From positions 11,388,001 through 11,452,000 of the forward strand of contig BSBN01001359.1 of the NCBI GenBank assembly GCA_027924645.1: DNA of 64,000 nucleotides. Direction: 5' to 3'. Position numbers and translations under genes: made by a program. Positions 46,690-58,624 of the stretch are shown here, one piece after another. Numbering within the stretch: position 1 is the stretch's first letter; every line of letters begins with the position of its first letter. This DNA comes from Cunninghamia lanceolata (taxonomy: Eukaryota > Streptophyta > Pinopsida > Cupressales > Cupressaceae). The notes beneath the pieces are model-generated. The model saw nothing but the letters and a program-made list of their open reading frames with translations, was not told the origin of the DNA and made no database searches.

Positions 46690-48000
46690 CATATTATATG
46701 TCAAATTCACTTAAGACCATGACCCATTTTGCTAATCTTCCCGTGAGAATTGCTTTAGAGAGAAGATATTTGAGTGGATCAACATTTGATATGAGCTTGG
46801 TTGTTTGATTTTGCATATAGTGTCGCAACTTTTGGGAAGCAAACACTAATGCTAAACATGCTTTTTCCATAGATGAATAATTGAGTTCATATCCCACAAG
46901 AGTTTTGCTGATGTAATAGATGGCTTGTATTTTTCCTGAATCATCATGTTGAGCTAGAAGGGTACCCAATGCTGCTGTTGTTGATGATATGTAGAGCAAT
47001 AATGGGCGAATACGCATAGGAGGTACTAACACAAGAGGTGTCGCCATATATTCCTTTATTTTATCAAAATCTTGTTGACACTTTTCATCCCACTTAAAAG
47101 GTTCACCCTTATGTAGAAGATGCTGAAAAGGATGGCATTTATCTGCTAGTTGTGAGATAAATTTGCGGATGGACTATAACCTGCCTTGTAAACTGCGAAG
47201 CTGCTTGAGATTTGTTGGTAAAGGCATTTCCATGATAGCTTTTACTTTAGCTGGGTCCACTTCTATCCCTCATCGAGACACAATGTATCCCAATAGTTTT
47301 CCAAATGTTACACCAAATACACATTTCTTTGGGTTCAGTCTGACTTGATACTTTTCTAATCGATCAAAGATTTGTGCTAATACATGTAGATGTTCTTCTC
47401 TTGTCTTAGATTTTCCCAGGATGTCATCAACATAGTCTTCCATGATAGTATGAAAAAGGTCATGAAAGATAACTATCATGGCTCATTGGTAAGTAGCTCC
47501 AACGTTCTTGAGACCAAAAGGCATTACCACCCAGCAATATGTGCCCCATGCACAAATAAAAGATGTTTTGTCTTGATCTTCCTTTGCTATTCTAATTTGA
47601 TTATACCCTGAAAATCCATCCATCAAAGATAGCATTTCATGTCCGGCTGTAAGATCTAAAATGTTATCTATGCTTGGTAATGGAAAGTCATCCTTAGGAC
47701 ATGCTTTATTAAGATCTCTAAAGTCTGTGTAACAATGAACTCGTCCATCTGGTTTTGCTACAGGTATGAAATTTGAAACCCATTCTGGATAATCAATAGG
47801 CTTTATGAACTTTGCTTCTAACAGTTTATGAATCTCTGTCTTGACCAATAAAGCTACCTGTGGATGCATTTTGCGTAATTTTTGTTTGACAGGTTTTGCA
47901 TTAGGAGATACTGCTAGATGATGTACCACAAGTGATGGATCTAGACCCAGCATGTCAGCATAAGTCCATGCAAAATTTATAGCTCTTCTCAAAAAAAATA
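46690..48000 (-). pseudogene. Tat-type reverse transcriptase and RNase H (decayed)
   Basis: RT blocks on the - strand: LLVKTEIHKLLEAKFIKPI, FRDLNKACPKDDFPLPSID, MLSLMDGFSGYNQI, TYCWVVMPFGLKNVGATYQ, then the catalytic YVDD in TIMEDYVDDILGKS (about 47425), KCVFGVTFGKLLGY, and a connection region. RNase H follows (46694-47047) with ALGTLLAQHDDSGKIQAIYY. The frame shifts or stops near 47483, 47270 and 47050. Catalytic motifs are mostly conserved. Confidence 0.92.
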
Positions 48001-49534
48001 CTATGAAGTTTCTTCTTTCTTGTTCTGATAGTGATGCTACCAAAAAAGTGATCTTTGGATTCTGCTCTGTACCCAAGTTCATGTCTTGTGATTGTTCAAC
48101 TAGCACTGTTGATTTCTCATGATAATCAGTGGCAACAAGAAGATCAAATCCTCCATCCTCAGGCACCTCGGAGAGGTTTTTACCTTCGGATACGTCCTTT
48201 ATTTTTACTTTTTCATAGTCAAAAGGTGCCTTTTGGTTTTCACCTAGTGACCTATTTTGTTTGATTTTGTTTATTTCACTTTTGCGATTGAAGGATTTGA
48301 TACTTCCGCCAAAATATTCTAGTTTAGGTAAGTCCATCATGAAACCTGCTATGTGATCTCCCAATGGAATGCCTTGTCACAAGCCCATGAATTCTGCAAT
48401 AGCTTCATCATTTTGAAATGTATCTAATATCGGTGCCCTCTGTTGGTCCCAATCGATGAGGTCAGGATATACGAGTGAAAGGTTGATGGAGGAATTGTTA
48501 TGGCTAGAGGAGGCTGCGAAGATCATGAAGATGGAGTGTTCTTGGAAAAGGTTGGGAATATGAAAGGGGGAGTTGTCGATGGTATCCGAATTAGAAGTCT
48601 CTCCTGCCGAGGAAGGTCCAGCGTCAGTATCAGAAATACACTTAATGTATTTGAATCTCGGTACCTCTAGCTGATAACCAAGGCCTTGCTTATTAAACTT
48701 CTTAGAGACAATAATGGGTTCAAGAGGTCCTTGTTCCTGTTATCCCAATCCACCATGTCCTTTGTAGCCCATGTTCTTTATGATGTGGAGCCCATTGTTG
48801 TATCTCTCTACTTCTAGTTGGACTTGGTCATTTTCATCAAAGAATTTCCAAGAGTCTATATCATCAATGTCTTCATCATCTAGGAATCTTCCTTTAAGGA
48901 ATACGGTAGGTGGAGCTTTGATGACAGCAGGGGCTAAAGTTGGTTTGGATGTGGAAGGTTTACCATAGGATTTAGGGGATAATGGAAGGGTACCTACACA
49001 ACAAGATTCTTGTAGTGTGTATTCACCAAGGCCATGTTTGGTGTACTTGATATAGAGATTGGAAGGGGTTTTGCTAGATGATGGCTTGAGTAGGTTGGAT
49101 GGATCTACATAGGATGAAGATAGATATGCCTCGGTGTTGATAGGAATGCGATTTGGGTTTTGATATTTAGCTTGGAAAGCATGACAAAATTCAAATGGAT
49201 TGGGATCAGCTTGGATAGTAACTTCAACACCGTTGTGTGGGAATTTAAGACATTGGTAGTATGTAGAAGGAACTACCTTGAGGGCATGTATCCATGAATG
49301 ACCAAGGATGATGTTATAAGGAAGGTCAATATCAAGAACTTGACAACAGGTTTCTGTGGTGATCGGCCCAACTTAGATAGGCAAGAAGATAATTCCTTTA
49401 GTATCTCTCTCGGCATCATCATATGCTTTCATAGTAATAACCTTGGAGGTGTCAACATTTTTCTCATAATATCCCAGTTGTTTTATCAATTTCAAAGAAC
49501 ATATATTAAGACCAGCTCCACCATCTACCAAGAT
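48001..49534 (-). pseudogene. Tat-type protease and protease-RT linker
   Basis: Near 49370-49532 the - strand encodes ILVDGGAGLNICSLKLIKQL, the retropepsin active site in the DGG[A/S] form usual for this lineage, then NIILGHSWIHALK, the second conserved block. The linker (48001-49370) encodes ..GYQLEVPRFKYIK, MDLPKLEYFGGSIKSFNRK and an acidic region leading to RT. Several stops. Confidence 0.78.
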
Positions 49535-52524
49535 TCATTTGATATGGCGTTGTTTAATAAACAATTCAATGTGGAGGGCTTCGTTGTGTAAAGGATGGAT
49601 GGAGGGCTGAAGATCTTTGTCAGAAAAGGTTAAATGACAAGGGGCTGCAATGCTAACAACCATAGCTTGGAATTGTGAGATGTCAATATCGTTGGGCACC
49701 AAATATTCTTGTAGAGCTTTGTCAAGGATAGCTTTGTGAGCAGGGGATATGCAGAGCAACTCAAGAATGGATATGTGTGCAGGTGTTTTGCCAAGGTGAT
49801 CCAAGATATTATAGCTAGGGAATGGTCGAGGAGGATGGACAGGTGCTCCTTGAATAGTGACTCGACCTCTGCGAGTGGTTACAGTGCAATTAGGTGCTTT
49901 ACCTTGGATAGTAATGGTAGAAATGCGAGCATGGTCAATGCAGACAATGGTAGATGATTCATAGGTATATTGAATGGCATTTCCAGCATGAGGGTTACTT
50001 GTTTTGTCATGAGATGGAAGTGGATTCTTGAAAGTCTCTAGATCATAGTTCGATGTTGATTGTTGTGCAGGTTGAGTTGTTGAAGGTGTAACTTTGATTA
50101 AACCTTGATCGATGCAATCTTGGATGACATGTTTTAAGCACATACAACCATTGGTTTTGTGTCCTTTAACTCTATGGAAATTGCAATACTCATTTTCTTT
50201 GTACCAAGATAATATCACCCACTTGGAGAAGCTTTTGAAAGATAACTTCCATGGGTTCCGCTAATGGTGTAAATTGTCGATGCGGATTGGAAGTTTGGCA
50301 TTGTTGCATTCGTTGAAAAGGTTGTGTTGTTGTAGAAGCAGCTTGGATGTTGATGGGAGCTTTCATAGTTTGGATGTTCTTTGCATCTACAACACCATCG
50401 TTGACAACATTTTTTATTTTTTTTCCAAAAGCGAGACTTATCGTTGGAGTTTTGAGGATAGTCTTTGTTATCGCAAAATATCTTGGTAGTTCCTTTAGCA
50501 ATTAAAGCTCATTCAATGATGGTTCCTTTGGAAACAAGTTCATCAAAGGTACTAGCACTTTGCAATTGTAGTTGGAATGATAGCTCAGGATGAAGATTTT
50601 GAACAAAGATATCAAGCTGTTGTTTCTTAGGTATTTCCCATGATAATTTGCTAGCCATATTACACCATCATTGAGTGAATGAAGAAAAGGCTTCACCATT
50701 GCATTGTTTATTGTTGACAAGGTTGTTCATGTTTATCTCATGGTCAATGTTAAAAGCAAAGTGAGATCGAAACTTATTGGCTAACTCCGAAAAAGATTTA
50801 ATTCCCGGAGGTAAATGAGAGAACCATTCAAGAGCTTGTCCTGCTAAGCTTCAAGGAAATAGTCTCAAAAGATATGTACCGTCATAAGCAACATTGAGAC
50901 ATGCCACAAAGAATGCTCTAAGATGGTCTTCCGGATTTCCTTTTCCTTTGTACTTGTCAAATTGTGGAATTTCAAAGTGTGGTGGAAAAGGTATCATATG
51001 AAGAGACTTGTCAAATGGATAAACGCATATGTTGTCTAAAGAAAATGTCTTCTTGCCTTGTCCTACCGCTTGGTTAATCATTTGTTGAACATCCGCTGAA
51101 GATAATTGTTGTTTTTGCAAAGGGGGTGAAACATGGTATGGTGTATATTGAGGTTGTTGTTGGGGGATATATGAAGCCATGACTATTTGTTGAGGTTGTG
51201 TACTCACAACATATGTCAAAGGATTGGGATGTGGCACATATGTGGTTGAGGATTGCTGTCCTTGAGGCACAAGTGGCAGTTGGGTATATTGTGATGAATG
51301 GGCACCAAGATTTTGCATCACATACAAAGTGGAAGATGGATTGCCACTAGTGGATGGTTGGGAAGTTGGAGTTGGATTTGTGACATGGTAAGTGATGGAA
51401 GGATTGGTAGATGTGAAAGAAGGATGTACAGTTGGGTTTGTATTTTGAACAACATGGGGATTGGTATGTGTCATATGTTGGGTGATAATAGGCAAGCCTT
51501 GGGTAGCATAAGATGGATTGATGGTGTGTGAAGGATTGGAAGAATGTGACGGAATGGATGTAAGCTGCTGAACATAAGTGACTGTAGAGTTAGGATTGGC
51601 TTGAGAAATGATAGGAGGGTCGCTCATGTCAATAAGACTAACATTGAGATTATATGGTATAGTGGATGGATTAATAGAGATGGTGGAAAGCATATTAGCA
51701 GTTGGTATATGAGATATGGTATTCATATGGGATATGGTAGGTTGTGATGGTCGTGAGGCTTGGACTATTGGTATTCTTGGTATAGTTTGGGAGGCTTGCA
51801 CACTATGGGATATGAGGATAGCTTGTGATGTTTGGAGCGTTTGTGTTTGGGCCACATGGACAGCTTGTGTTACTTGAGGCATGGAAACGGTCATGGTAGG
51901 AGGAGGAGTATGTTGAGGAACATGGAAAGGTGGAAGGTTCAGATTCTGTGACATGAGAGGGAGCACATTAGTTGGTATGATCAAATGTTCTAAAGTTTGC
52001 TCCGAGTGTGGTAGATTGAATGAAGTAACAATAGGCAATGAAAGAGATGTGGTAAAAGATGGAGCTTGTGATATGGTGGGGGATGGTGTGATGATAGTGG
52101 ATGATCCCTTTGCAACAACAGTGGGGGTGTTTGGATCATGTTCTCTAATAGAGAATATGTCAAAATCTCTTGGTAATTTAGTACCCATGCGAGCAAGTTA
52201 CAAGAAGTAGTGATTAGGCTTAGATAGAACAAGTCTCTCAACTTGATCCCACACATGGGTGTCCTAAAATTTTGATAAGTCTTCTTGGGATTGTTCTTCA
52301 AAAGTCTCGAAAGATGTTTGAATTTGCACTTGTTGTTTAGATGACTCTCCAATGGTATACCCATGAGGTGTAAACATATGAGGAGGCATACCTGTCGTGA
52401 ATTAAGTAGCATCCTTAAGAGGTGTTGATCTAAGTTGTTGCATCTCAACTTGCAATTTGGCTTCCATTTCAGCTCTATATTTAGCTTCCATTTTAGCTCT
52501 ATATTGACTCCTAGTTTGAGGCAT
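49535..52524 (-). pseudogene. Tat-type gag (decayed)
   Basis: Starts at 52524 (MPQTRSQYRAKMEAKYRAEM), with three early stops, a long Thr/Ser/Pro/Gln-rich region (50851-52188), then the capsid core: FEIPQFDKYKGKGNPEDHLR, LAGQALEWFSHLPPGIKSF, FSELANKFRSHF, SWEIPKKQQLDIFVQNLHP. A frameshift leads into 49535-50218 with CNFHRVKGHKTNGC, the C-x2-H-x4-H-x4-C element of Tat/Athila-type gags, and IQDCIDQGLIKV. It would form the capsid. Confidence 0.85.
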
Positions 52525-52579
52525 GATGTTGATGTTTAAAACTTGAAGTTTAGCTTGTCAAAGTTTTGAGACCCAAAAG

Positions 52580-52710
52580 ATGATGGTTTGCTGATTGGTT
52601 GGTTGGTTGGTTGGTTGCTTTGTTGGTTTGCTTGGTTGTTGATTTGTTGTTGGCTAGTTTGCTTTGTTTGATGTGTTGTTTTGCTTGGTTGGTTGGTTTG
52701 TTGTTGGCTT
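52580..52710. repeat. ggtt/gttt-rich low-complexity tract
   Basis: Runs of ggttggttggttggtt and gtttg between the PBS and gag of the Tat element. It creates Gln/Asn-rich open frames on the - strand that are not genes. Confidence 0.75.
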
Positions 52711-52879
52711 GTTTTCCCTAGAGAATAGCTCACACACTCAAAGGAAAAGTTGTTTGCTATGTTGCTGATGTTTACTGAAGCTAAAGCTGATGTTTTGATG
52801 ATGGATCAAAATGATTGGTTTGATGATTGGTTTGATGTTTGGTTTACTGGTTTGGGATCTAAAAAAGATGAAAAGCTCA

Positions 52880-53450
52880 TGAAATGCGATTGATTGGTAA
52901 GCTCAAAACAGGAGACAAAGTCTAGGTATCTGCTAATAGTTAGAGACAAGTCTGAAAGCTAATGCTGAAGCTAAGCAAGCTGGGTTTGTGGCTAATTCGA
53001 CTGAGTCACTAAGATTTGCTAGTATTAGACCACAAGCGACAAGTGATAGCTCATATGCGACTCAGAGAATGATAAAGGCGACTTGTAATAGCTCAAATGT
53101 AGACTGGTTTAGGTTCTAAAGCAGGTTACAGTGTTGACCAGAGGTGATTCAAATGTTCAGAGGCGATAACTGTTGGTTCAAAAGTGATTTACTACTGATT
53201 GAAAGTGATTTGGGTTACGCTAAAGGTGAAAGACTGTTGTTTAAAGGTGACCTGATTTAGATAAGAGGTGACTGACTATTGTTTAGATGTGACTCTATTT
53301 ATGCAAAAAGTGATTAACTGTTGCTCAAAAGTGGTTCAGTTCAGGCAAAAAGTGGCTAACTAGGGTTCAAAAGTGATTTTGTTGTCTGTATGCGGGTAGT
53401 TTAGGCTTAAAAGTGACTATGTCTATTAGGAAAGATGTCTAATTTGTGAT
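52880..53450. repeat. Degenerate repeats of about 40 bp in the Tat leader
   Basis: Core aaaagtgatt / aaaggtgac recurs roughly every 35-45 bases on the + strand. A matching array lies at 58020-58440 on the other side of the NA copy 2 fragment, and a likely inverted relative at 41990-42410. Confidence 0.6.
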
Positions 53451-53622
53451 TTTTAACAAGAAAATAGTATTTACATGTTGCAAGGTGTGACCCTTGGTCT
53501 TCTTGTTCAATGTTGCGCTACGGTGGTTTGTGACAAGGGCTTAACTGCCTCCCGTGCTTGTTAAGTCAAGTGGTTGTATCAGGCATTAACAGGTTGATCT
53601 TTTGGTGTAACAACAACTAACA
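53451..53622. other. Tat leader ending in LTR-end-like sequence
   Basis: Non-coding. Ends ..gtaacaacaactaaca, which looks like the 3' end of a copia-type LTR immediately before the PBS of the NA copy 2 fragment. It does not match the LTRs of the other NA copies. Confidence 0.4.
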
Positions 53623-53688
53623 GTTGGTATCAGAGCCAAGTTCCTCCCAACAAAGCCTAACAGCTTGAGGAAGATCTAGGAATTCAAA

Positions 53689-54869
53689 TGGATGTGTATG
53701 GTATAAGGGAGTAACTTAAGTCTACCCTTGATGATCTTTTGCAGTCAAATTCTGAAGTCAATGAATTGAAGGAAAGACTCAAACAGGCTGATGATTTCAT
53801 AAAAGAACTAAAAGAGAAACTGAGTCTCTCTATGAAAAAGAGAAAGGAGATACTTCAGCAATTGGCAAGTCAAGGTGAAGCCAATGATACAAATGGATAT
53901 CTGAGAGAGAAAACTAAGCTATGTGAAAAGTTATCAAAAGAAATCATCATGGCAAGACATGAAATGGAATCAGGAGTTATGAAGTTCACCCAAGAAATTG
54001 AAGAAAGAAGAAAATATGAAGATGATCTAAGACAATCTCTCAAGGAAAAATTAGAAGACTGCCACAAGATGGATAGAATAATCAGAAATCTTGAATCCGA
54101 TCTTGAAGATGCCAAAGATAATGAAGAAAAACTTGAGGATCAAATTGTCTCTCTTAAAAGGGATCTTCAAAAAACAAATCAATACAAAGAGAAATTCAAG
54201 ATAAGCTCTGCTCAACTTGAAGTTCTTCTTGAAAGCCAAAAGAGGGTAGATGACAAGTGTGGCCTAGGGTATGAAAAAGGTGAAAGCTCCGGATCCGGTC
54301 AAAAGAATTTTGGATTAGAAAATCCAAGGAAAATGCCTAGAAGAGCTCTGGTAAGGCAGCCTAATGCTCAAAGATATCCATCCTCCAATGGATACTGCCA
54401 CAACTGCAATAACTTTGGTCATAAAGCTAATCAATGCAGAAAGAGAATGAATCAAACTAATACATCCTTCTCTGGACAGTGTTTCAACTGCAAAAGGTAT
54501 GGTCACAAATCTCATGAATGCAGAAATATGCAAATGAACAATTCATTCAGTGGTAGATGCTTTGCATGCAATAGAATGGGTCATATGGCTAATCAATGCA
54601 GATCAAGAGGATATCAATCAAATATGCAAAGAAATGTTGTTTTCCAAATTTGCAATAGGCCCGGTCATATTGCAAAATTCTGTAGAAGCAAGAATCATGA
54701 CAAAAGAGGTCTGGTACATCATAATCAGAATCAAGATAAGGGAAAACAAAAAGTGAATGCAGTTGAAGTTCAAAGTGAGATGAACAAGATTTGGGTGAAG
54801 AAAAGTACAGAGAATGTAGGGGATGGATCTGTACTAGACTCTGGTGCTAATATTCCTTCCAAAAATTAA
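53689..54869 (+). pseudogene. NA copy 2 ORF1 (gag-like)
   Basis: Same protein as at 59782, starting MDVYGIRE with a stop at codon 9 (53713), then open for 376 codons from 53739. Coiled coil, GLGYEKGESSGSG box and knuckles CHNCNNFGHKANQC, CFNCKRYGHKSHEC and CFACNRMGHMANQC; the fourth has lost its first Cys (FQIC). Ends VLDSGANIPSKN. Confidence 0.8.
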
Positions 54870-55335
54870 AAAGTGAGCTCTGGCTCAGGGGGAGACACAA
54901 AGAAAACCATTTTTTCCTAGCCAGTCAATTGGTGCTAGAACTGGCACAAGGAGAGTTGCGGATTAAAGGGTTCATAAGAGAAACATCTAAATAAACTATG
55001 GTTAAGATTTGGAAGATCCGCAAGAAGTTCAGATCAAGATTGATCTGGTTCTTCAAGTCATCTGAATAAGGCAAACCAGAATGACTTAGGTCGAGCATTT
55101 ATTGCAACTTGATATTAGGGTTTGCAGAGCAATATAAGGGTTCTCTCATTAAGCATTTGTTCATTCTGCATTCAAGAAGAAACGAAAAGAAGCTCTGCAA
55201 CAGAAATTCCTCAAGCCCATTAAAGATCATCTGCAGAATCTAATTCATCTAGCAATTGATCCGACTCACTTCGTGTAACCTAGAAGTGCAAAAGGTATTT
55301 TCCATTCTTAATATCTATCTGCAAATCTTTGAAAG

Positions 55336-57153
55336 ATGGCTACTCCAAATGTAGTGAAGATTTCTAATAGGCCTCGCCCTAAATTTAAGAAGCATCCATA
55401 TAATCCCTAGAAGTTGATCCCCTAGGTGCTTTGTCAAGCATTCCGCATGGGGTTTTGCATATAGAAGATGTTAGGGCATATATTCATGCGCGTATTGAAG
55501 AATTTGGGGAATCTAAGTTGGTCGATATCTATCACAAGCAATTGATAGATGACTCATTCGAACTCAAAACCCAGTATAAAGCTATCTAGGACAAACATTT
55601 TGCACAATGCATTCATTTCCCCTATTTTTTGGAAGATGAATGGGTCCTGTATATTTTGAGCCGAATGCATGACAACTTCATGTGGTTGAACAGGCTGTTT
55701 AAGTTCACTAAGGATGCCATTAAGGCTGTAACCAGATTACACTCAACTGGTGAGATGCCCATTCTCAAATCTGTTAAAAACCAAATTGTAAGTGAGGCTA
55801 CCAGATCGAAGTTTGATAAAAGAGCAATGACTATAGAGGCTATCATAGATCCAGATATCAAGTTTGCATCAATGATAATTGGATATAAGATATATCACTC
55901 TAGCAGGGAGAATTCAGTTTCTGGAACTGCTATATATACTGCTTATGAAATGTTGAGGAAGAATGTAGACTATGATCTTTGTGAGCTCCTTCTGAACCAA
56001 CTCTTGGAGAATCTACAAAAGATAAAGAAGGATAAGAAGAACTCCTTCAAATACAGTGGTTTGATACTTTGTCTTGTCTTTTATTACATGAATGAGCTTC
56101 CAGGATCCAGTGGCTAGGTATGGCAGAATGATAGACCAGTAGCCATTCAGATCAGAGATTATATACATGGGCTTGGTGATGCCAAGGCATAGAATATAGC
56201 TCTCTAGGGATATTTCAAGAATTTTCAGAGCATGATGCAAGCAAGAGAGAGAATCCCCCAATCCATAGTTGAAAAACATAAAGATACAATATGCTTTATG
56301 GTAGAAACTGATTAGTACCTAATGGAGGCAGTGGAACCAAGAACAATATGGATCATGCTTATGGGGTATGAAGTGGATGAGAAAATTGTGGAGCTACATG
56401 TTCAGCACATGTTAAGTTAGCCCAAGGATCCCAAAGCTGAAAGGTTTGGAACCTTTGAAGAATTAAGTGTGAAGATCCATGTGGAGTTAAGACAACCAGA
56501 GATAAAGAGAAAAGTGAGAAAAGAAGTCGAGAATGTTGCTAAAAGATTTGTCATATCAAAAGAAACACTTGATGCAAACAGGGAGAAGATGGAAAGAGCA
56601 GAGAAAGAGAAGGAAGATGCTAAAAAGGAAAGTGGTCTGGTAGAAGCCCCCACCTAGACAAGATCCTCTAAGAGGTCTGCTCCTACCACTGACAAGAGAT
56701 CAAAGACATCAAAACTGGAAGCAAAATCATCTGGTAAAGCAGAGAAAAGAACTAAGACAAAGGCCACAAGGTCTTACATCAGTCAGAAAGATGAAGAAGA
56801 GACAGAATCTGATGAAGAGATCAAGAAGATGAAGAAGAAGAAGAAAGTATCTGGTGCATATAAGGTGGCAGAGGTAGAAGAGTTTGTTGAAAAGCCCACT
56901 CTATCCCTAGATGATGTAGTCAAAGCTGTTACTATGGATGGAAACCTGCAACCAATATCAGAATTCTATGATGCATATAGTAATGCAGATAGAAAAATCT
57001 TGGAGGAAGCCATAGTTAAGTACTTGAACATATACAATAAAGCCTTGATTGAAATAATTTCTCTAATTCCTAAAAGTTTGGAAAAGGAACTTGAAATGAG
57101 AAAAGAAAATGCTAAGGCTAAGGACTTAGAAATTAGAGAACAGATAGCTATTT
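55336..57153 (+). pseudogene. NA copy 2 ORF2, N-terminal 60 percent
   Basis: Starts MATPNVVKISNRPRPKFKKH. Broken by several stops and frameshifts (for example near 55410, 55590, 56118 and 56656), with open pieces at 55629-56117, 56469-56657 and 56829-57153. It keeps SMIIGYKIYHSSRENSVSGT, ERFGTFEELSVKIHVELRQP and EKPTLSLDDVVKAVTMDGNL. Ends by truncation after REQIAI. Confidence 0.8.
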
Positions 57154-57165
57154 AGCTCTACTCAC

Positions 57166-58544
57166 ACTCACAACAATCACAAACTTGTACAACCTAGGCT
57201 AGGAAAGGACTGTATTTGTTGAATCCCCTGGACGTGCTTATTCAAAGTGGATAGCTTTAGGATCTTGGTAGCACCGGCTCCCCTCCATGGCACATACTTC
57301 TCACACATACCAAGATTCAGGTTTTCTTAAAGGCTTATCCCTCACCAAACCTTAGGATTGTCCCTGCTATCTCTTCTAAGAACCATGTGAATCGGGACCA
57401 CCTCAAAGGTCCCACCTTTTGCATCAACAAATAGAGGGTTTTTGGCTACTACATAGAGTTTCTAATAAGGGCATCTGTTCAAGTGGCTATACATGCAGCA
57501 GCGCTACACTCCATTGTGGAGTCTCCCAGCCTTCAAGGGTTATGCCTTGAAGGGTTTTGGGGGAGGTTGGCTATCGGTATAACACAACAACACCTGTTGT
57601 TTGTGGATTTCAACACAAACACTTTTCTTATATAACGGCTCGGAAGGACTTGGCTTTAGCCCATTACCGCTTGGGTCGTATCCCTTCTCACACTGGGAAG
57701 GTAGGCCCTCTAAAGATAATAACAAGTTCTCATACACCCAAGATCCATTTGATAGGCAAGGGGAGAGGATACTTTTGTTATTAAATTTGGGTTACAATCA
57801 ATCACATACAAGCAATCAAAAAAGATAAATCAAGCACAGAGCAAGTAATGATTCATTTTAAGCACCAAGCCCAAATATTCCTAATTTAGTGAAAAACCAC
57901 AAGTCTTGGACCGATCGAAGTTGCAACATATATGTTAGTAGTTTGATAACCTCCTTTTCTTGGACAAATCGATAAGATGCTGCACAAATACCCAATTAGT
58001 AGCCAAGAAAACAAACTACAAATTATATAGACTGAAAGCGCACAGTTTACCAGAGGCGATTCACTGTCTATCAGAAGCGGTTTCCATCCTATCAAAGGTG
58101 AACTACTATAGATCAAAAGCGATTTCAAAAATGCCAGATGTGGATTGTTGAAGTTTAGAAGCAATACAAAAGCATGAGACGACTGGTTAAGGCTCATAAG
58201 CAACCTGGATCTGCAAAAGAGACAATACGCAACAAAAGCCCTAATTCTATAAAAAGTGATTCAATTATTTAAAAGTGGCCACTGTAAGATCAAAAGCGAT
58301 TAGGTTAAATGCAAAGGTGACCCTTGTTAGTCTAAAAGTGATGTAGAATAAACAAAAAGTGATCACTATCCGTGTATAAGCAATTCATGAATGGCTAAAG
58401 GCGGTAGATTTTAGTGTAGAAGCGACGTGGGTATGCAAACAACAATGATTTTTTGCACAAAAGAGATAGAAACTTGCCGTAAGCGCTCGAAAAATCTGAT
58501 CTTAATAAAAATAACTTCAAATAGCAAAGTTAATCAAGGACGTG
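57166..58544. other. Tat leader next to the PBS
   Basis: Non-coding leader of the minus-strand Tat element, with a degenerate repeat array (58020-58440; aaaagcgatt/aaaagtgatt cores). Open frames on both strands at 57540-58203 are short and lack known domains. Confidence 0.55.
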
Positions 58545-58563
58545 GGTCCCACCAGGCGTGCCA
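58545..58563 (-). other. PBS of the Tat-type element
   Basis: - strand TGGCACGCCTGGTGGGACC, five bases after the LTR end ACCTATCA. This is a standard type of plant Ty3/gypsy primer site, different from the Met-tRNA sites used by the other elements here. Confidence 0.75.
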
Positions 58564-58568
58564 AAATG

Positions 58569-58624
58569 TGATAGGTAAAAATTTAGGTTAATAAGATCAA
58601 GGATAGCCATGAAAACCTAACCCT
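58569..58624 (-). repeat. Inner end of the Tat 5' LTR
   Basis: tgataggtaaaaatttaggt.. to ..aacctaaccct, matching the start of 39628-41438 with few differences. It ends at accct where NA copy 3 inserted; the other LTR continues accct|gccatc, giving the expected uninterrupted sequence. Confidence 0.85.

Larger units (their letters stand above)
53623..57165 (+). mobile_element. NA copy 2: fragment from PBS to mid-ORF2, without family LTRs
   Basis: Starts exactly at the PBS (tggtatcagagc at 53625-53636) and follows NA copy 3 collinearly through ORF1 and ORF2 until 57165 (..atagctatttagctcta), where it switches to unrelated leader sequence. No NA LTR on either side, and no TSD that I can see. It lies in the leader of the Tat element, in opposite orientation to it. 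Confidence 0.8.
39628..58624 (-). mobile_element. Tat-type Ty3/gypsy retrotransposon, minus strand, 5' LTR interrupted at the right
   Basis: 3' LTR 39628-41438, PPT, long 3' untranslated region, integrase, second (archaeal-type) RNase H, RNase H, RT, protease and gag read on the - strand, with a leader of about 6 kb, PBS 58545-58563 and the start of the 5' LTR at 58569. The extra RNase H after the RT-RNase H block, the C-x2-H-x4-H-x4-C gag motif and repeat-rich untranslated regions fit the Tat/Ogre lineage. Numerous stops make it inactive. The 5' LTR is cut at 58624 by NA copy 3, so the element must continue past the window. Confidence 0.85.

Noticed and set aside
50851..52188. Stand-alone 445-codon Thr/Ser/Gln/Pro-rich protein
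   Set aside because: It is the variable N-terminal part of the Tat gag: the capsid core follows in frame after one stop.
57540..58203. Host gene candidate between NA copy 2 and copy 3
   Set aside because: Only short frames on both strands without domains; position between gag and PBS shows it is Tat leader.
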